Below, one piece after another: positions 27,931-38,255 of a DNA stretch of 64,000 nt. The position numbers and the translations under genes were made by a program. The stretch is from assembly GCA_013397845.1 (NCBI GenBank), contig VZTG01001067.1, forward strand, positions 1,611,670-1,675,669, read 5' to 3'. Numbering within the stretch: position 1 is the stretch's first letter; every line of letters starts with the position of its first letter. The notes under the pieces are model-generated. The model worked only from the letters and a program-made list of their open reading frames with translations, had not been told where the DNA came from and did not search any database. The DNA is from Melanocharis versteri. Lineage: Eukaryota; Chordata; Aves; Passeriformes; Melanocharitidae.

Positions 27931-28965
27931 TTCTAAAGACAGATTTTTAAAGGAGAGAGAAAATCCTGTGAGTTTTATAGTATCTTGATATGCGTTAGAA
28001 AGGGCCCATGCTGTAATAACAGATCACTTAATTTAATCTTGTGCTGTTGATGTGTAAGATAGAATTATAGGGAAATTTGTGATGGAGAACTTGTGTCTGT
28101 CATACGTTATTTCTTTCTGAGATTTGGCTGGAATGCAATGATAAGGTAAAAATACTGTCACAGCTAATCCTGTTTTTTTTCTGTACTTCTGTTTCACTGC
28201 TATCCATCCACCCTATCTGAAACAAATGTGTAGGGCCTGAATATCCAAAACAGCGGGTTGCATTCTGTGTATACTTCTGTGAAGTTACGTGCATCAAGTC
28301 TTTTTTTGTTTCTGTTCTGCTTGTTCCATTTGTTTTGTTATTATGTGCGTAGAGAATGTCCTGGGGGAGGGAGGAAAGGTAGATTTCTTCTGGATGTGGC
28401 TTTACACAGGCCTGTTTGTGCCATTGAAGTGGTCAATGAAAAGAAAATCAAGCTGCTGTGATCCACTTACAAACAGATTAAAACTACATACTTATATTTC
28501 TATTTTAATTATATTTGTATTTATTTAGTGTATTTTTATCTTTAAAAAAGATTTCTGTACTATTCATTAAAATATGAACACTTTAGCCGTTTTCTGTATT
28601 TGAATACTCAGGATGGACCATTTAATACAGGAATCAACATAAGTATCTAAAAATATGGTTTGGATAGTTTTCTTAGGCATCTGAAATTCCCTTATTCATT
28701 CATTACCAGAAGCTGGGAGGGGATAGCTGGGGTGTAATTGCTTTCAGCCTTCTGATTCATAAAGCCACTAGCCCTTATAGACTTCCTAATTTGAGCAGTT
28801 TGATGATTCAAATCAGTGATACCTGGCAAACTCCAAACAATTATTTTCCTTTGCAGCACTAGGGAACATTCAAGTCTGTTAAGATTATTGTTATTGGGAT
28901 TTGGGGATAGTTGTTTTTTTGTCTGTTTGTTTTCCTTTTTTTATGCTTCCTGTCTCTACTCACAG

Positions 28966-29218
28966 GTAACATCATGGTGCTGTGGTCAACTTGCAGAACA
29001 TCACTACTTAAATCTGTAACAAACCGATTCATTAAGAATTTGGCCTGCTCGGGGATCTGTGCCAGCCTAGTCTGTGTGCCTTTTGACATTGCTCTTAGTG
29101 CCAGTCCACACTGCTGCTGGTGGATCTATACGATGCTCTTCTGCAGAATTGCCAAGTTTCTGCACAAAGTCTTCTGCTCAGTGACCATCCTCAGTTTTCC
29201 AGCCATTGCTCTTGACAG
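28966..29218 (+). CDS. GPR176: GPR176 exon 2 (TM1 end to TM3)
   Basis: The acceptor follows a pyrimidine-rich tract ending in CACAG; the donor reads GACAG then GTAATG. The exon is 253 nt, enters in phase 1 (its first two bases complete a Gly codon) and leaves in phase 2 with AG of the DRY arginine. It encodes GNIMVLWSTCRTSLLKSVTN, then TM2, the WWIY loop, and TM3 up to AIALDR. TM2 reads NLACSG where most class A receptors have Asp at 2.50; this appears to be a trait of the GPR176 family, not damage. Confidence 0.93.
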
Positions 29219-31208
29219 GTAATGGGGAAAATTTGCCATGATCCTGGATTTTTCTTTCTTCTTTCTCCCTTTGTCTTGATAAATGTGGTATCACTATCTG
29301 TAATGCACACCAGTGTTGCCACTGGAACAGCATATCATTTGCCCTTCCCCAAGAAAACTTGTGATCTGCCTCACAAAAAGCACAAACTCCTACCACTTAA
29401 AATGATAAGTGTGAAAAGTTAGGTCTGTCATGAAAACTCTGTGAACTTAAAGGTCCACAGCAGTACTCCAGTGGTAAGCAAACAATAGATCAGTGTCTGA
29501 AATCTGAAGTGCATGTTAGAGATGCACTTTTTTTTTTTAAATGCACGCAGAATGTTCAGTGTTCAGCAACACTTTTGCTCAGGGCCTTGCCAACCACAGC
29601 TTGTGCAAAGCAAAACACCGCTGTACTTCCAATAAATGGAAATATATAATTTGTGACCAACAGCTTTTTCCAAATATCCAGAAAAAATCTGTTACATAGC
29701 AACTTTTAAAACTATGAGTCTGGCCTTTGAATGTGACATGTGCCTCCATCATGTCTTTTGAAATTTTGAGTATGTGCAATGTACTGTCTAGTTTACAAGT
29801 AAGGAAATGGTGAAATCTTCAAAATAATATTCATATGCATCAGCCAAAGTGATGTACTGAAAGAAATTTTCACCACCAAAAATGTGATCTTGACATTTAA
29901 ATATTCAGGTTTTTTCTACAGACAGACTTGCAAAGGCAGACCTTTGGGGGTTTTTTTTGTGTTGGTTGTTTTTTTTTCCTTTCATAAACAGGAAGTCAGT
30001 TGGCAACCCAGTCAGGGATTTGGAGCGTTATGCTCAGATGGCTCCTGAGAGGTTTCTCATAAGCAGTATGCTCATTACATTTTATTTTTTTTTTTGACAG
30101 ATACTACTCTGTTTTATACCCTCTGGAAAGAAAAATATCTGATGCAAAATCCCGAGACTTGGTTATCTATATCTGGGCCCACGCAATAGTGGCCAGCATT
30201 CCAGTATTTGCTGTGACCAACGTGTCTGATATTTATGCCATGTCCACTTGCTCTGAATCTTGGAGTTACTCCCTTGGCCATCTGATATACGTCATCATCT
30301 ACAATATCACCACTGTGATTGTACCGGTGGCTGTGGTATTTCTCTTTATGATTCTCATTCGCAGAGCGCTGAGTGCCAGCCAGAAGAAAAAAGTCATCAT
30401 AGCTGCATTGAGGACCCCTCAGAATACAGTTTCTATCCCATATGCCTCCCAGCGAGAAGCTGAGCTCCACATCATGCTGCTTTCTATGGTTATGATATTT
30501 ATCTTCTGCAGTGTCCCCTATGTGACCTTGGTGATTTACCGCACCATACTCAATATTTCAGATATTTCAGTCTTCTTGCTCCTCACCGCTATTTGGTTGC
30601 CCAAGGTCTCTTTGCTGGCCAACCCTTTGTTGTTCTTAACTGTTAACAAATCAGTACGGAAGTGCTTAGTGGGGACAATAGTACAGCTGCACCAAAGGTT
30701 TAGCAGGAGAAACATTGTCAGCTCGGGTGGTATTGCAGATGATAATCTGGAGCCCAGTGTCCATTCAGGAAGCCAGCTTCTGGAGATGTTTCATATCGGG
30801 CAACAACAAATCTTCAAGCCGACGGAAGATGAGGAGAATGAGACCAAATCCATTGGCTCTGGTGACTTCCAACAGAAAGAAATTCCTACCACCAGTTTAG
30901 AACCAGGACAGACTTTGGTTCACAGGTTTATCCCGCAGACGATTGCAGACTCTGCAGCTCAGGTGGCCCCAGCTGCGCCCACAGAAGCTGATACAGTAAA
31001 TGACAAGTATTCCATGCAGTTTGGTTTTGGACCCTTTGAGCTGCCTCCACAGTGGCTCTCAGAAAACCGAAACAGTAAGAAGCGGCTCCTGCCTCCTTTG
31101 GGGAATACTCCTGAAGAGCTAATCCAGACAAAGCAGCCTAAGTGTAAAGCAGAAAGAAAAGTCAGCAGAAACAATAAAGTCAGTATCTTTCCCAAGGTGG
31201 ATTCTTAG
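28966..31208 (+). CDS. GPR176: GPR176 orphan G protein-coupled receptor, 3' two coding exons (partial)
   Basis: This is the 3' part of GPR176, a plasma-membrane class A orphan receptor known to couple to Gz and to be linked to circadian output in the suprachiasmatic nucleus. Two exons (28966-29218 and 30101-31208) join in frame to give about 453 residues, against 515 in the human protein; only the N-terminus and start of TM1 are missing. Visible parts are the GN of TM1, TM2 from NRFIKNLACSG, TM3 running into the DRY motif, TM4-TM7 in the last exon, and a long cytoplasmic tail ending KVSIFPKVDS. The tail blocks QLLEMFHIGQQQIFKPTEDE and FGFGPFELPPQWLSE closely match what I know of mammalian GPR176. 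FSIP1 follows downstream on the same strand, as in mammals. The frame is intact, so it appears functional. Confidence 0.95.
29219..30100 (+). other. GPR176: GPR176 intron 2
   Basis: This 882-bp intron has a GTAATG donor and an acceptor after a long T-run (T-rich tract then GACAG). It interrupts the arginine codon of the DRY motif (AG|A). A T-rich stretch lies at about 29950-29980. I see no other gene or repeat in it. Confidence 0.9.
30101..31208 (+). CDS. GPR176: GPR176 last coding exon (DRY to C-terminus)
   Basis: The exon opens with A, completing the DRY arginine, then YYSVLYPLERKISDAKSRDL. It is 1108 nt and encodes 368 residues plus TAG at 31206-31208. TM4 includes LVIYIWAHAIVASIPVFAV, TM5 follows ITTVIVPVAVVFLFMILI, a basic third loop reads RRALSASQKKK, TM6 follows ELHIMLLSMVMIFIFCSVPY, and TM7 ends ANPLLFLTVNKSVRK. 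The NPxxY motif therefore reads NPLLF. The long acidic then basic tail is intact to the conserved end. The frame was chosen by continuity with exon 2, not from the internal ATG codons. Confidence 0.96.
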
Positions 31209-32314
31209 TAAGAGCAGAAACTTTAAGTGACAGTGGAAGGTCACTTTCTATCACGTTTGATCCTATGGATCTCTATTATGTTGAAATTTGTTACAGCCTG
31301 ACTTTTTTTTGCCAAATACAAGTTAAATGAACAAACAAACAAAAGAAATACATATATACAAGTGTTCCTTATTAATATGAAATAAGTAATATATATAAAA
31401 AAAGTAATATATCAAATGATGGAAATTTGTAGTTTTATCTTGGAAATCCTTAAAATGATACTTGTCTTATTATTAACTTTCAAAAGTACATATGGATTTG
31501 GGAACTCTTATTATGGCTGAATTATGGAAATACGGCAGTCGGTTTTCTGGGAAACCTCATGTTGTATTAAAATGGACTGGGTATCAAAGTAACTTAACAG
31601 GAAAGACTGTAGAGAGCAGAAGACATGCAGCATGGGTAAGCCCTACTCTCCTGCAAATAGACACAGCATGATTCTGCACATTGCATTAATGAAGTCAGAT
31701 GGACTATTAAGTGCATTTGTTTTCTGTTAAGCCCATTTATTTGATCAGTATTAACACTTGCTGGATTTTTTTGCACAAATTAGTTACCAAGCATATGCCA
31801 AACATCTAAAGCATTTTAAAACCCAAACTACTGTTTTTTGGCTTAAAACATCCACAAAGCCAAAAGTACCCAAATCATCATGTGTGGTAAACCTGAGAAA
31901 GATCTCTTTTTATAAAGATCCCACATATATTCTTGCAGTTTTAAGTAAAAACTGGATTGGAGACCATACAGGACAAATCCTGACTCCAATAAGCAAATAT
32001 GTATATGCTAAGAATCCTGTGATAAAGGGCATATACAAAGGTCCCTGAAGTGTCATGTATGGATTAAGTGACTAAGGGGTAAGCCTTGAAATAAACTTAG
32101 CTGCTGGTGCACTCTGCTGTTTTCTTATGGGAAAGCTACCAAATGAAAGAAGTGGGTGTGAAATGCGAGTAGCCTTTCTCTGAGTGTGACAGTCCCAGTT
32201 TCTGAATCTGTCTCTTACTCTCACACAGAGAAACTCACAGAGAGGGATTCTGAGTGTTTCAGTGACAACTGAACTGTTGGGTGAAGAAGCTGGCAACAGA
32301 CCTCAGAAGGCAAT

Positions 32315-32320
32315 AATAAA
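32315..32320 (+). promoter_or_regulatory. GPR176: Candidate GPR176 polyadenylation signal
   Basis: An AATAAA hexamer lies about 1.1 kb after the stop codon, followed by a T/GT-rich stretch (GTTTATT, then TGCTGTTGCT). It is one of three candidates; 32090 and 33366 are the others. Chosen by position only, so weak. Confidence 0.3.
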
Positions 32321-34272
32321 GGTTTATTAATGCTGTTGCTCAATATTGCCAGAGGTAGAGAGGTTTTCCTTCTATCTTCACAGATACAGATACCAACCAT
32401 CCAGCTCCACTCGTCTCACAGAGCAGACCACCCAGTGTATGAACACAAGACTTTCAAACTTGGTGCCTAATTCCTGAGTGAGTCACAGTCATGGCATCCC
32501 TGGTATCAGCTCAGCAGCCTTTCTGTGAGAGTTCAGGCATTGTGCCGCAGCTTGCCTCTCTGCATAATCACAGGCATATTGTCTCGTTTATACTGAATGT
32601 GAACTTTAAACTATATCTGTCTGTTAGGTGACCTAAAACTATTGCAGCCCTGGCATTCTAAGTCTTGTTCAGTTGCAAGTAGTCTTTCATCTGCACTCAC
32701 TGCTGTCTCTGTGGGTAGTTTCTTAAAAGCACAATCTCGTAACACCTGTTTGCTCCTTGTGGTTTTCCTGTACTTCTGCTCTTTGCTGCATGCTGAACCT
32801 TTATCTGTGGTTACTGTCTGTTTATGAAAGTAGTTTTCTTTAAAGCATACTTTGAAAGGGACAAGTTGAAGAATCTTGACAAGTCCACAGTAATTTACTA
32901 AATCCAACCAGTTTATCTTAACAGTGGGAAAAAATTCTGCTAAAGCAGAATGTACCTTTTCTTCCTTTGACATGTTTGAAGGAAGTCACCAGCTTCTGAT
33001 GGCTCCAAGGTTGTGGATTTCTACAAGTCATTAAAAGCAAATGTTTTAATAAAAATGTATTTAAAGAAAAGTGTATAAATTAGTGTGAAAAATATGTTTT
33101 TCTCCATTTCTTCTTTGGTTTCAGTGCACTTCATTTCTTGAGCTTCTTTCAGTGCTAGTTCAAGAGCTTCTCAGCTTGGGAGTGAGGAATAGTTGTCAAG
33201 GGGTCCAGATGGGTGGTGGGAGCCTGAGATGCCCTTCTTAGATACAGAGATGAGAAGATAAGACATAGCTTGCCTGAAATCAGACAGAAGAAAGATTCCA
33301 GAAAAAATTGGTCCTTCTGTGGCAGAGGTGGAGAATTACCACAGCATGCATTTTTTTTAAGTGCCAATAAAAAGTTATTTAATGGAGTGTTTGTTTTTCC
33401 AAAGTTAGCAAAAGAACAGATGCCATTGAGAAAATAGTGAAAACCTAAAAATCAAAGTAGGAGTTGTAGTTTCCTTATGAATTTTGGCTAAGTTTAGCAT
33501 TCGCATCCCACTTACATATAGCTACTGCTCAAAATCTCTGTGATTACTGAATGGATAAATGCTTGCTCAGATCTGAACTCCTTTGAAGAAAGCAAACTTG
33601 GTTTTGTCCTGTTCAACTCTCATGTTGAATGAAAAACCAATGATAAATTTAAATAGTTAAATTGTACATAATTTCATGTTATATCTGGAAAGCAAAGGGT
33701 TTGTGATGGGTTTTTACTGTTGAGACAAAAATATCTCTTTCTTTCAAAAAGAATACATGAAAAAACTTGATTGTATTTTTTTTAGCAGATTGTATCCAAA
33801 GACATTGAAACCCTTCACCAGGAAATTAACTACAGTGGTTTTCCATACCTCAAGAATTAGCTGAGAATGTTTTTAGTCTATCTTTCAGCAATTTATCCAT
33901 GTGAATGTTAAAAGAAGTGGAAAAAATTCACAAAAGGACATATTTTTATAGAAAAAAACTAACCTGTGTAAAAACCAACCTGTTTAATCTGTGTAAAATT
34001 CACAAACCAGCTTCTATGCTAGAATTGCCATCAGAAAACAGTAATTCAGGAAACTCCTTATGCAAGATAGAATATTTGATTTGTTTAATTTTTAACTCCG
34101 TTTAAGGCAGTAGTAGCTTTGAGTCATTACTGCTGTCTCTTGGATTGCCGTTCAAATTATTCAGCTGGGCAAAATGTTTTCCAGTGTCCAACATGAAAAA
34201 AAAAATCAAGTCTTGTTATAACATCACATTAATGTTACGCAGAAGCAAGTTTCAGGGTTTTTTTTGGTCTTT

Positions 34273-34297
34273 TTTGTTTGTTTGTTTGTTTGTTTTG
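34273..34297. repeat. TTTG microsatellite
   Basis: About six TTTG units within a T-rich tract in the GPR176-FSIP1 intergenic region. Confidence 0.9.
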
Positions 34298-35052
34298 TAA
34301 AGATGGTTGTTTTTAATCACCACAGGTGTTGGTAAGATAAATGTTTGTATCTAGATTATTGAAGAACAAAAGTGAAATACAAAACAAAGCCATGGTAATT
34401 TAAGAAGAAAAGGCCCGGGGTAATTTTGCCAGTGCAAATGGATTTAAATGCTAAATCTTACTCCCAGAGAATAAACTTGGAGGAAGGAAAGTTAGAACCC
34501 ATTATTCTAGCACTTAAGGGAGGAAAATAGAGCTCACATTAAACAAAGGAGGAAATAGTTTAAAAAGGATGAAAAGACTTCGAGGACAACGTCAATTTAT
34601 TGTTCTGAGATATCCTCAAGAAATATTGTTAAATTCAAACAAACATAATGTAAAAATTAAAAAAAACCCGCAAACCCAAATGAAATGAAAAACCACAACA
34701 GTCTTTTAGTACTGTTGCTACGTTGGTGGAATACTTAAAAAATGCATTTTTCTCTTCTCTGTGAGGTGAAAGTGGACTATTTTTTAAAGGAAGCATAAGA
34801 AATACCAAATGAGATCCAGTTCCTGAGTACACATTTGTTAATGCAACCCAGGGTTTCTCTAGCAGCAGTTCTGCATCCCAAGGTTCCCTATGGCTAAGCA
34901 CAGTGCACTGGGATGGTGATTTACTCCAAAAACTCCTTTGAGCACACTACTTGACTAAGCAGTGTTACAACTTCTTGGCCTCCATTTCTGTAAAACTAAA
35001 CCTTCTACTTTTTGCCTGGATCACATCCTAAGCCAGAGAAGAAGGTCCTGAG

Positions 35053-35083
35053 ACACGTGCAGGATCGGTTGCCTTGCACGTGT
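35053..35083. promoter_or_regulatory. Inverted repeat with two CACGTG E-boxes
   Basis: The arms ACACGTGCA (35053-35061) and TGCACGTGT (35075-35083) are perfect reverse complements with a 13-bp spacer containing GGTTGCC, an RFX half-site on the other strand. Each arm holds a CACGTG E-box, the type bound by bHLH factors such as CLOCK/BMAL1, USF and MYC/MAX. It sits in a locally GC-rich patch 3.8 kb after GPR176 and 2.3 kb before the FSIP1 promoter. That it is regulatory is inference. Confidence 0.35.
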
Positions 35084-37356
35084 GTGGTAGCAAACTCCCG
35101 ACACACGGCACCCCGCAGCACCGAGACATTTCAGCACAACGCCATCAAGTCCATCCTGAGCTCCTGCTTCCCACACTCCGCTCTTGTCCTGCAGCAGCAG
35201 GTGTGGCAATGTGGAAGGCAGTTTTGTCAAGGCAGGAGCTTTTCCAATGCAAGTCAAAGGATTAAAACCTGGCTTTAATAAACAATGGAAGTTTTACCAT
35301 TGACTAGCATTTTAGTTTGGCCTGTCTCCCTCAGCTGACAGGTTACTCTGCTGTATCACTATTGCTGATGGAGCACACTGCAGAACTCTGCTCATCCTCA
35401 CTGAGGGTTTCTGGGAAAATTTAAATATGGCCCAAAATTCGTGGCTCTTTGCCCTTGACTTGGCACATGCCAGTCAAAAGATACTAACACATAATCACTT
35501 GTCCTTTGCATTTAGAGCAATTAATGTAGAGAATATTAGCTGTGCTTGTCCTAACCTGAGTACTAGAACTGCTACAGTCTGCCTTAGAAATATTGCCTAT
35601 GGTAAATAAAAGGTACTTCGGGTGAGTACACGCAAGGATATAGAAAATAATCAAAGCTAAATAACTAATGAGCATTAAAAAAAAAATCCTGTTTTTTTTT
35701 TCTCCATCTATGAGATGATGAAATGGAAGTGTTTTGGCTACCTATTTGTGTATTAAAAGGCTTTTCAGAAAAGGAGTATGAAGGTAAGCAGTAGTAATTG
35801 GGAACAAGTTCCCTGTATTTCCCCTGTCGTTTGTGTTTCTTTTTGATTGGATCAGGAAGAAAACGGTAAATAAATTCTGTTACTATGACAACTGTGTTCT
35901 GTGTATCAAGACAGCTTGTCTAAATGTGATTTCATCATGTTATAACCTATCTTTTAGGATGAAAAGCACATCTTGCAGTGCTTTTCTTGCTGTCCACTTC
36001 CTAGACACAAAGAGTTTCTTCCATTCCAACCTTTTGGTTTTTTTTAAAATCGTCATACTTCAAAGAACTATCTAGTTTATCTTGGAACAAAATTGACCTG
36101 TTCCTGGAAAGGCAAAAAAAGAAAGCACACCCTTGATTCTGCTTTTCTAGTTCAAGCTTCAGTATAAGTACACCTGCTACCTACAACAATATTTGAGATC
36201 ATGTAATATTTAATGTTATTAACGAAGTTCAGTCCTTATTGGACAGGAAGACTCTTATGACCTGAGTTACAGGATTTGAGATGAACTCTACGAACCTCTT
36301 CATCTCTGTGTCTTCCAGGACACCTAGCAGATGATAAGATCAACTGTGGTTTGCGATATCCCTGCTAAGCCATTATTACTCAATCTCAGGTGTGACAGCC
36401 TCCTTGGAAACCTTTACTGATTCTTCCGTGGACAAGCAGCAGTAAGAAGCCTATTCCTGCACCACTTTCAAAGGAGTTTTATGTCCATTTGTAACCAGAT
36501 CAAGAACCAGATGGTCTCCTTTCACAGGCTCTTGTGAAGTTGTAAGCAGTCTGTAATAGGAAAGTTGGTAACGAGTCAAACTCTGTCAGCTGTTAAGCAT
36601 ATGCATTGTACTGTAGAAAAAAAAAAAATTGGGGCAGTTATACCTAGCTGCTTGGCATACCTCATTATTCATAGCTAATGTAATTCCTAATATAGAAAAC
36701 CTGTATTTTAGTTTAGCCAGTTCTGAATGATATTGTCCATTTTACTGCTTTCTCATTGTCATTACTGGCCTTAGATATTCAACTTGTAGATGTAAACATG
36801 CATTCTTCTATTTTTTTGCTTCAAATCATCATCTGCACCGTCTGGAAAACCCCACAGGTTCCAAACACCGCTATGCTATTGCATTAGCAATCGCAAGACT
36901 TTTGTTAGAACTGTAAGGTGCCGGAGCTCAGCATGCTTAGGGAGGAGGCGAAACCACACAGGGTTCACCAGTGCATTTTCTGTTTGCCCTCAGTTTTTAA
37001 CTGTGAACCACACTGCATCATTACTACACTAAATACCAGGAAAAAGTGGCACACGGGACAGTAAAACGCCAATAAAAGCTCTACTGCAGACCGAAATTCA
37101 TACCACTAGCTAAGTAAGATTTATTTTGGCACAAGAGTTTGTCAATCAAAACCTAACTTTGAACGAGATGCACCTCGTTTCTTCAGAAGAAACGGTTTCT
37201 TGTGAATCTTTACCGCCAGTGAAAGCCTGATTTTAACATACACAGGTATCAAAGGAAGCAGCAGGACCCGGAATTGCCTCTGCCGGTTTTTTAAGTTAAT
37301 CAGACTATGGGAATTGCTCCTCACATCTCGTTTAAATGCAGGAAAGATAAAAAGGC

Positions 37357-37476
37357 ATGGCATCTGGAAGGCGAGCACGGGACAGCGCGCAGCTCTCGCG
37401 AGACTTGGCCGGCCCGGTCGTCACGGCAACGGCGGCGGCGCCGCTGCGCTGCTGCTGCTGCTGCTGCCCTCCGGCG
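37357..37476 (+). CDS. FSIP1: Possible FSIP1 exon 1 coding part (copy 1), 40 codons
   Basis: An ATG at 37357 with a fair Kozak context (GGCATGG) opens a 40-codon frame ending exactly at a good donor (GGCG then GTAAGG) in phase 0, which matches the phase-0 start of the exon at 39163. The peptide starts MASGRRARDSAQ and carries six cysteines from a CTG repeat, unusual for a real N-terminus. Against it: copy 2 lacks the ATG, the promoter palindrome falls inside the frame, and mammalian exon 1 is non-coding. It would nonetheless supply a start codon, which the next exon lacks. The transcript start is unknown. Confidence 0.3.
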
Positions 37477-37480
37477 GTAA
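37366..37480 (+). promoter_or_regulatory. FSIP1: FSIP1 CpG-rich promoter/exon 1 (copy 1)
   Basis: A short CpG-dense stretch in otherwise AT-rich DNA. It contains the palindrome TCTCGCGAGA (37394-37403), a motif known from TATA-less vertebrate promoters and bound by BANP. An X-box-like site GTCGTCACGGCAAC follows at 37417-37430: its right half GGCAAC is perfect and its left half differs from GTNRCC at one base. RFX factors bind X-boxes in cilia and flagella genes, which fits FSIP1. No TATA box is seen. The same elements in copy 2 are at 38160-38169 and 38183-38196. Confidence 0.7.
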
Positions 37481-37489
37481 GGACGGGGC

Positions 37490-37806
37490 TGCTTTCCTCC
37501 CTGCTTTCCTGCCTGCTTTCCCGCCTGCTTTCCTGCCTGCTTTCCTCCCTTCCTGCCTGCTTTCCTGCCTGCTTTCCTCCTTTCCTGCCTGCTTTCCTCC
37601 TTTCCTGCCTGCTTTCCTCCCTTCCTGCCTGCTTTCCTCTCTTCCTGCCTACTTTCCTGCCTGCCCGCCTGCTTTCCTCCCTCCCTGCCTGCTCTCCTCC
37701 CTGCCGGCCTCCCTCCTTTCCTCCTCTTCTGCCTCCCTCCCTCCTTTCCTCCCTGCCTGCTTTCCTCTCTCCGTCCCTGCCTCCCTCCCTGCTTCCCTCC
37801 CTGCCT
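37490..37806 (+). repeat. Polypyrimidine minisatellite (copy 1)
   Basis: About 317 bp of imperfect units built from GCTTTCCTGCCT and GCTTTCCTCC, almost pure pyrimidine on the + strand with scattered G. It lies just inside FSIP1 intron 1, directly after the exon 1 donor. Long open frames in several registers on both strands are a by-product of the missing stop codons and are not genes. Confidence 0.93.
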
Positions 37807-38077
37807 TGCACTGAAATAAAGGCTTGTATTCACTTGAGCGTCCTGCGAGTTGCCAGCACGGGTCATGGCGCACTGAGATGGCTTAATTCCTGGGAGTTCA
37901 CGCAGTTTTTAAAGAGAAACGTGTGTTTCTGTGGTTTAAGCTCAACACTGAGCTGAGAGTGGGAATGTGAACGTTTAGATTTAGGAACTTCCCATTTGAA
38001 CATAAGTAGCGTTTGGCTGTTTTAGTTGTGTTCAAGATGTTTCTAAAACGTCCTCATTCTTTTGTTGGTGCTAGCTT

Positions 38078-38078
38078 N
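38078..38078. other. Ambiguous base N at duplication junction
   Basis: The only N noticed in the window. It falls exactly between the two copies of the 762-bp block, where copy 1 would otherwise continue as copy 2 does (TTTGTCAG). This pattern suggests an assembly join. Confidence 0.95.
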
Positions 38079-38131
38079 ATGGCTCCTCACATCTCGTTTA
38101 AATGCAGGAAAGATAAAAAGGCGCGGGATCG

Positions 38132-38246
38132 GGAAGGCGAGCACGGGACAGCGCGCAGCTCTCGCGAGACTTGGCCGGCCCGGTCGTCAGGGCAACGGCG
38201 GCGGCGCCGCTGCGCTGCTGCTGCTGCTGCTGCCCTCCGGCGGTAA
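38132..38246 (+). promoter_or_regulatory. FSIP1: FSIP1 CpG-rich promoter/exon 1 (copy 2)
   Basis: Second copy of the promoter core, with TCTCGCGAGA at 38160-38169 and GTCGTCAGGGCAAC at 38183-38196. The X-box spacer differs from copy 1 by one base (AG for AC). Being nearer the coding exons and joined to unique sequence without a gap, it is the likelier true promoter if one copy is an artefact. Confidence 0.65.
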
Positions 38247-38255
38247 GGACGGGGC

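Larger units (their letters stand above)
1..28965 (+). other. GPR176: Probable GPR176 intron 1 (5' part of gene outside window)
   Basis: No coding exon is recognisable in this stretch. The first GPR176 exon seen (28966) starts in phase 1 and lacks the roughly 60 N-terminal residues of the family, so exon 1 must lie upstream. I see no GC-rich promoter or signal-like N-terminus here, and the first GPR176 intron is long in mammals, so the whole stretch is inferred to be intron 1. It holds CR1 fragments (3365-3600, 5768-6095, 16690-16982, 23199-23255, 24645-25050, 27500-27930), LTR-like segments (4906-5323, 7495-7864), an AT microsatellite (18465-18487) and a 35-bp tandem duplication (26094-26163). 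The open frames in it are short, lack homology I recognise, and often overlap repeats. Confidence 0.6.
31209..37315 (+). other. GPR176 3' UTR and GPR176-FSIP1 intergenic region
   Basis: There is no coding exon between the GPR176 stop and the FSIP1 promoter block. Candidate polyadenylation signals AATAAA occur at 32090-32095, 32315-32320 and 33366-33371; sequence alone does not say which is used, so the 3' UTR end is open. Simple repeats include a TTTG run at about 34273-34297. A GC-richer patch at about 35010-35285 carries paired E-boxes, listed separately. The rest is AT-rich with no structure I recognise. Confidence 0.6.
37316..38077 (+). repeat. Tandem 762-bp block, copy 1 (FSIP1 promoter, exon 1, minisatellite)
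   Basis: This block recurs at 38082-38843 with an offset of 766 bp. I count eight mismatches by eye: four clustered at 37357-37366, then one each in the X-box spacer, in the region after the minisatellite (two) and near the end. There are no indels, and the minisatellite inside looks identical. Copy 1 ends directly at the single N at 38078. It may be a recent segmental duplication or two alleles placed in series by the assembler. Confidence 0.95.

Noticed and set aside
37815..37820. AATAAA after the minisatellite (also at 38581-38586)
   Set aside because: It sits inside FSIP1 intron 1 of a gene that clearly continues, and no transcript end is otherwise indicated.
37314..37866. Long open frames on both strands (up to about 200 codons) in the minisatellite, repeated at 38062-38722
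   Set aside because: They are by-products of low-complexity pyrimidine DNA without stop codons; they overlap in several frames and their products are only Leu/Pro/Ser/Cys or Gly/Arg/Lys/Glu runs.
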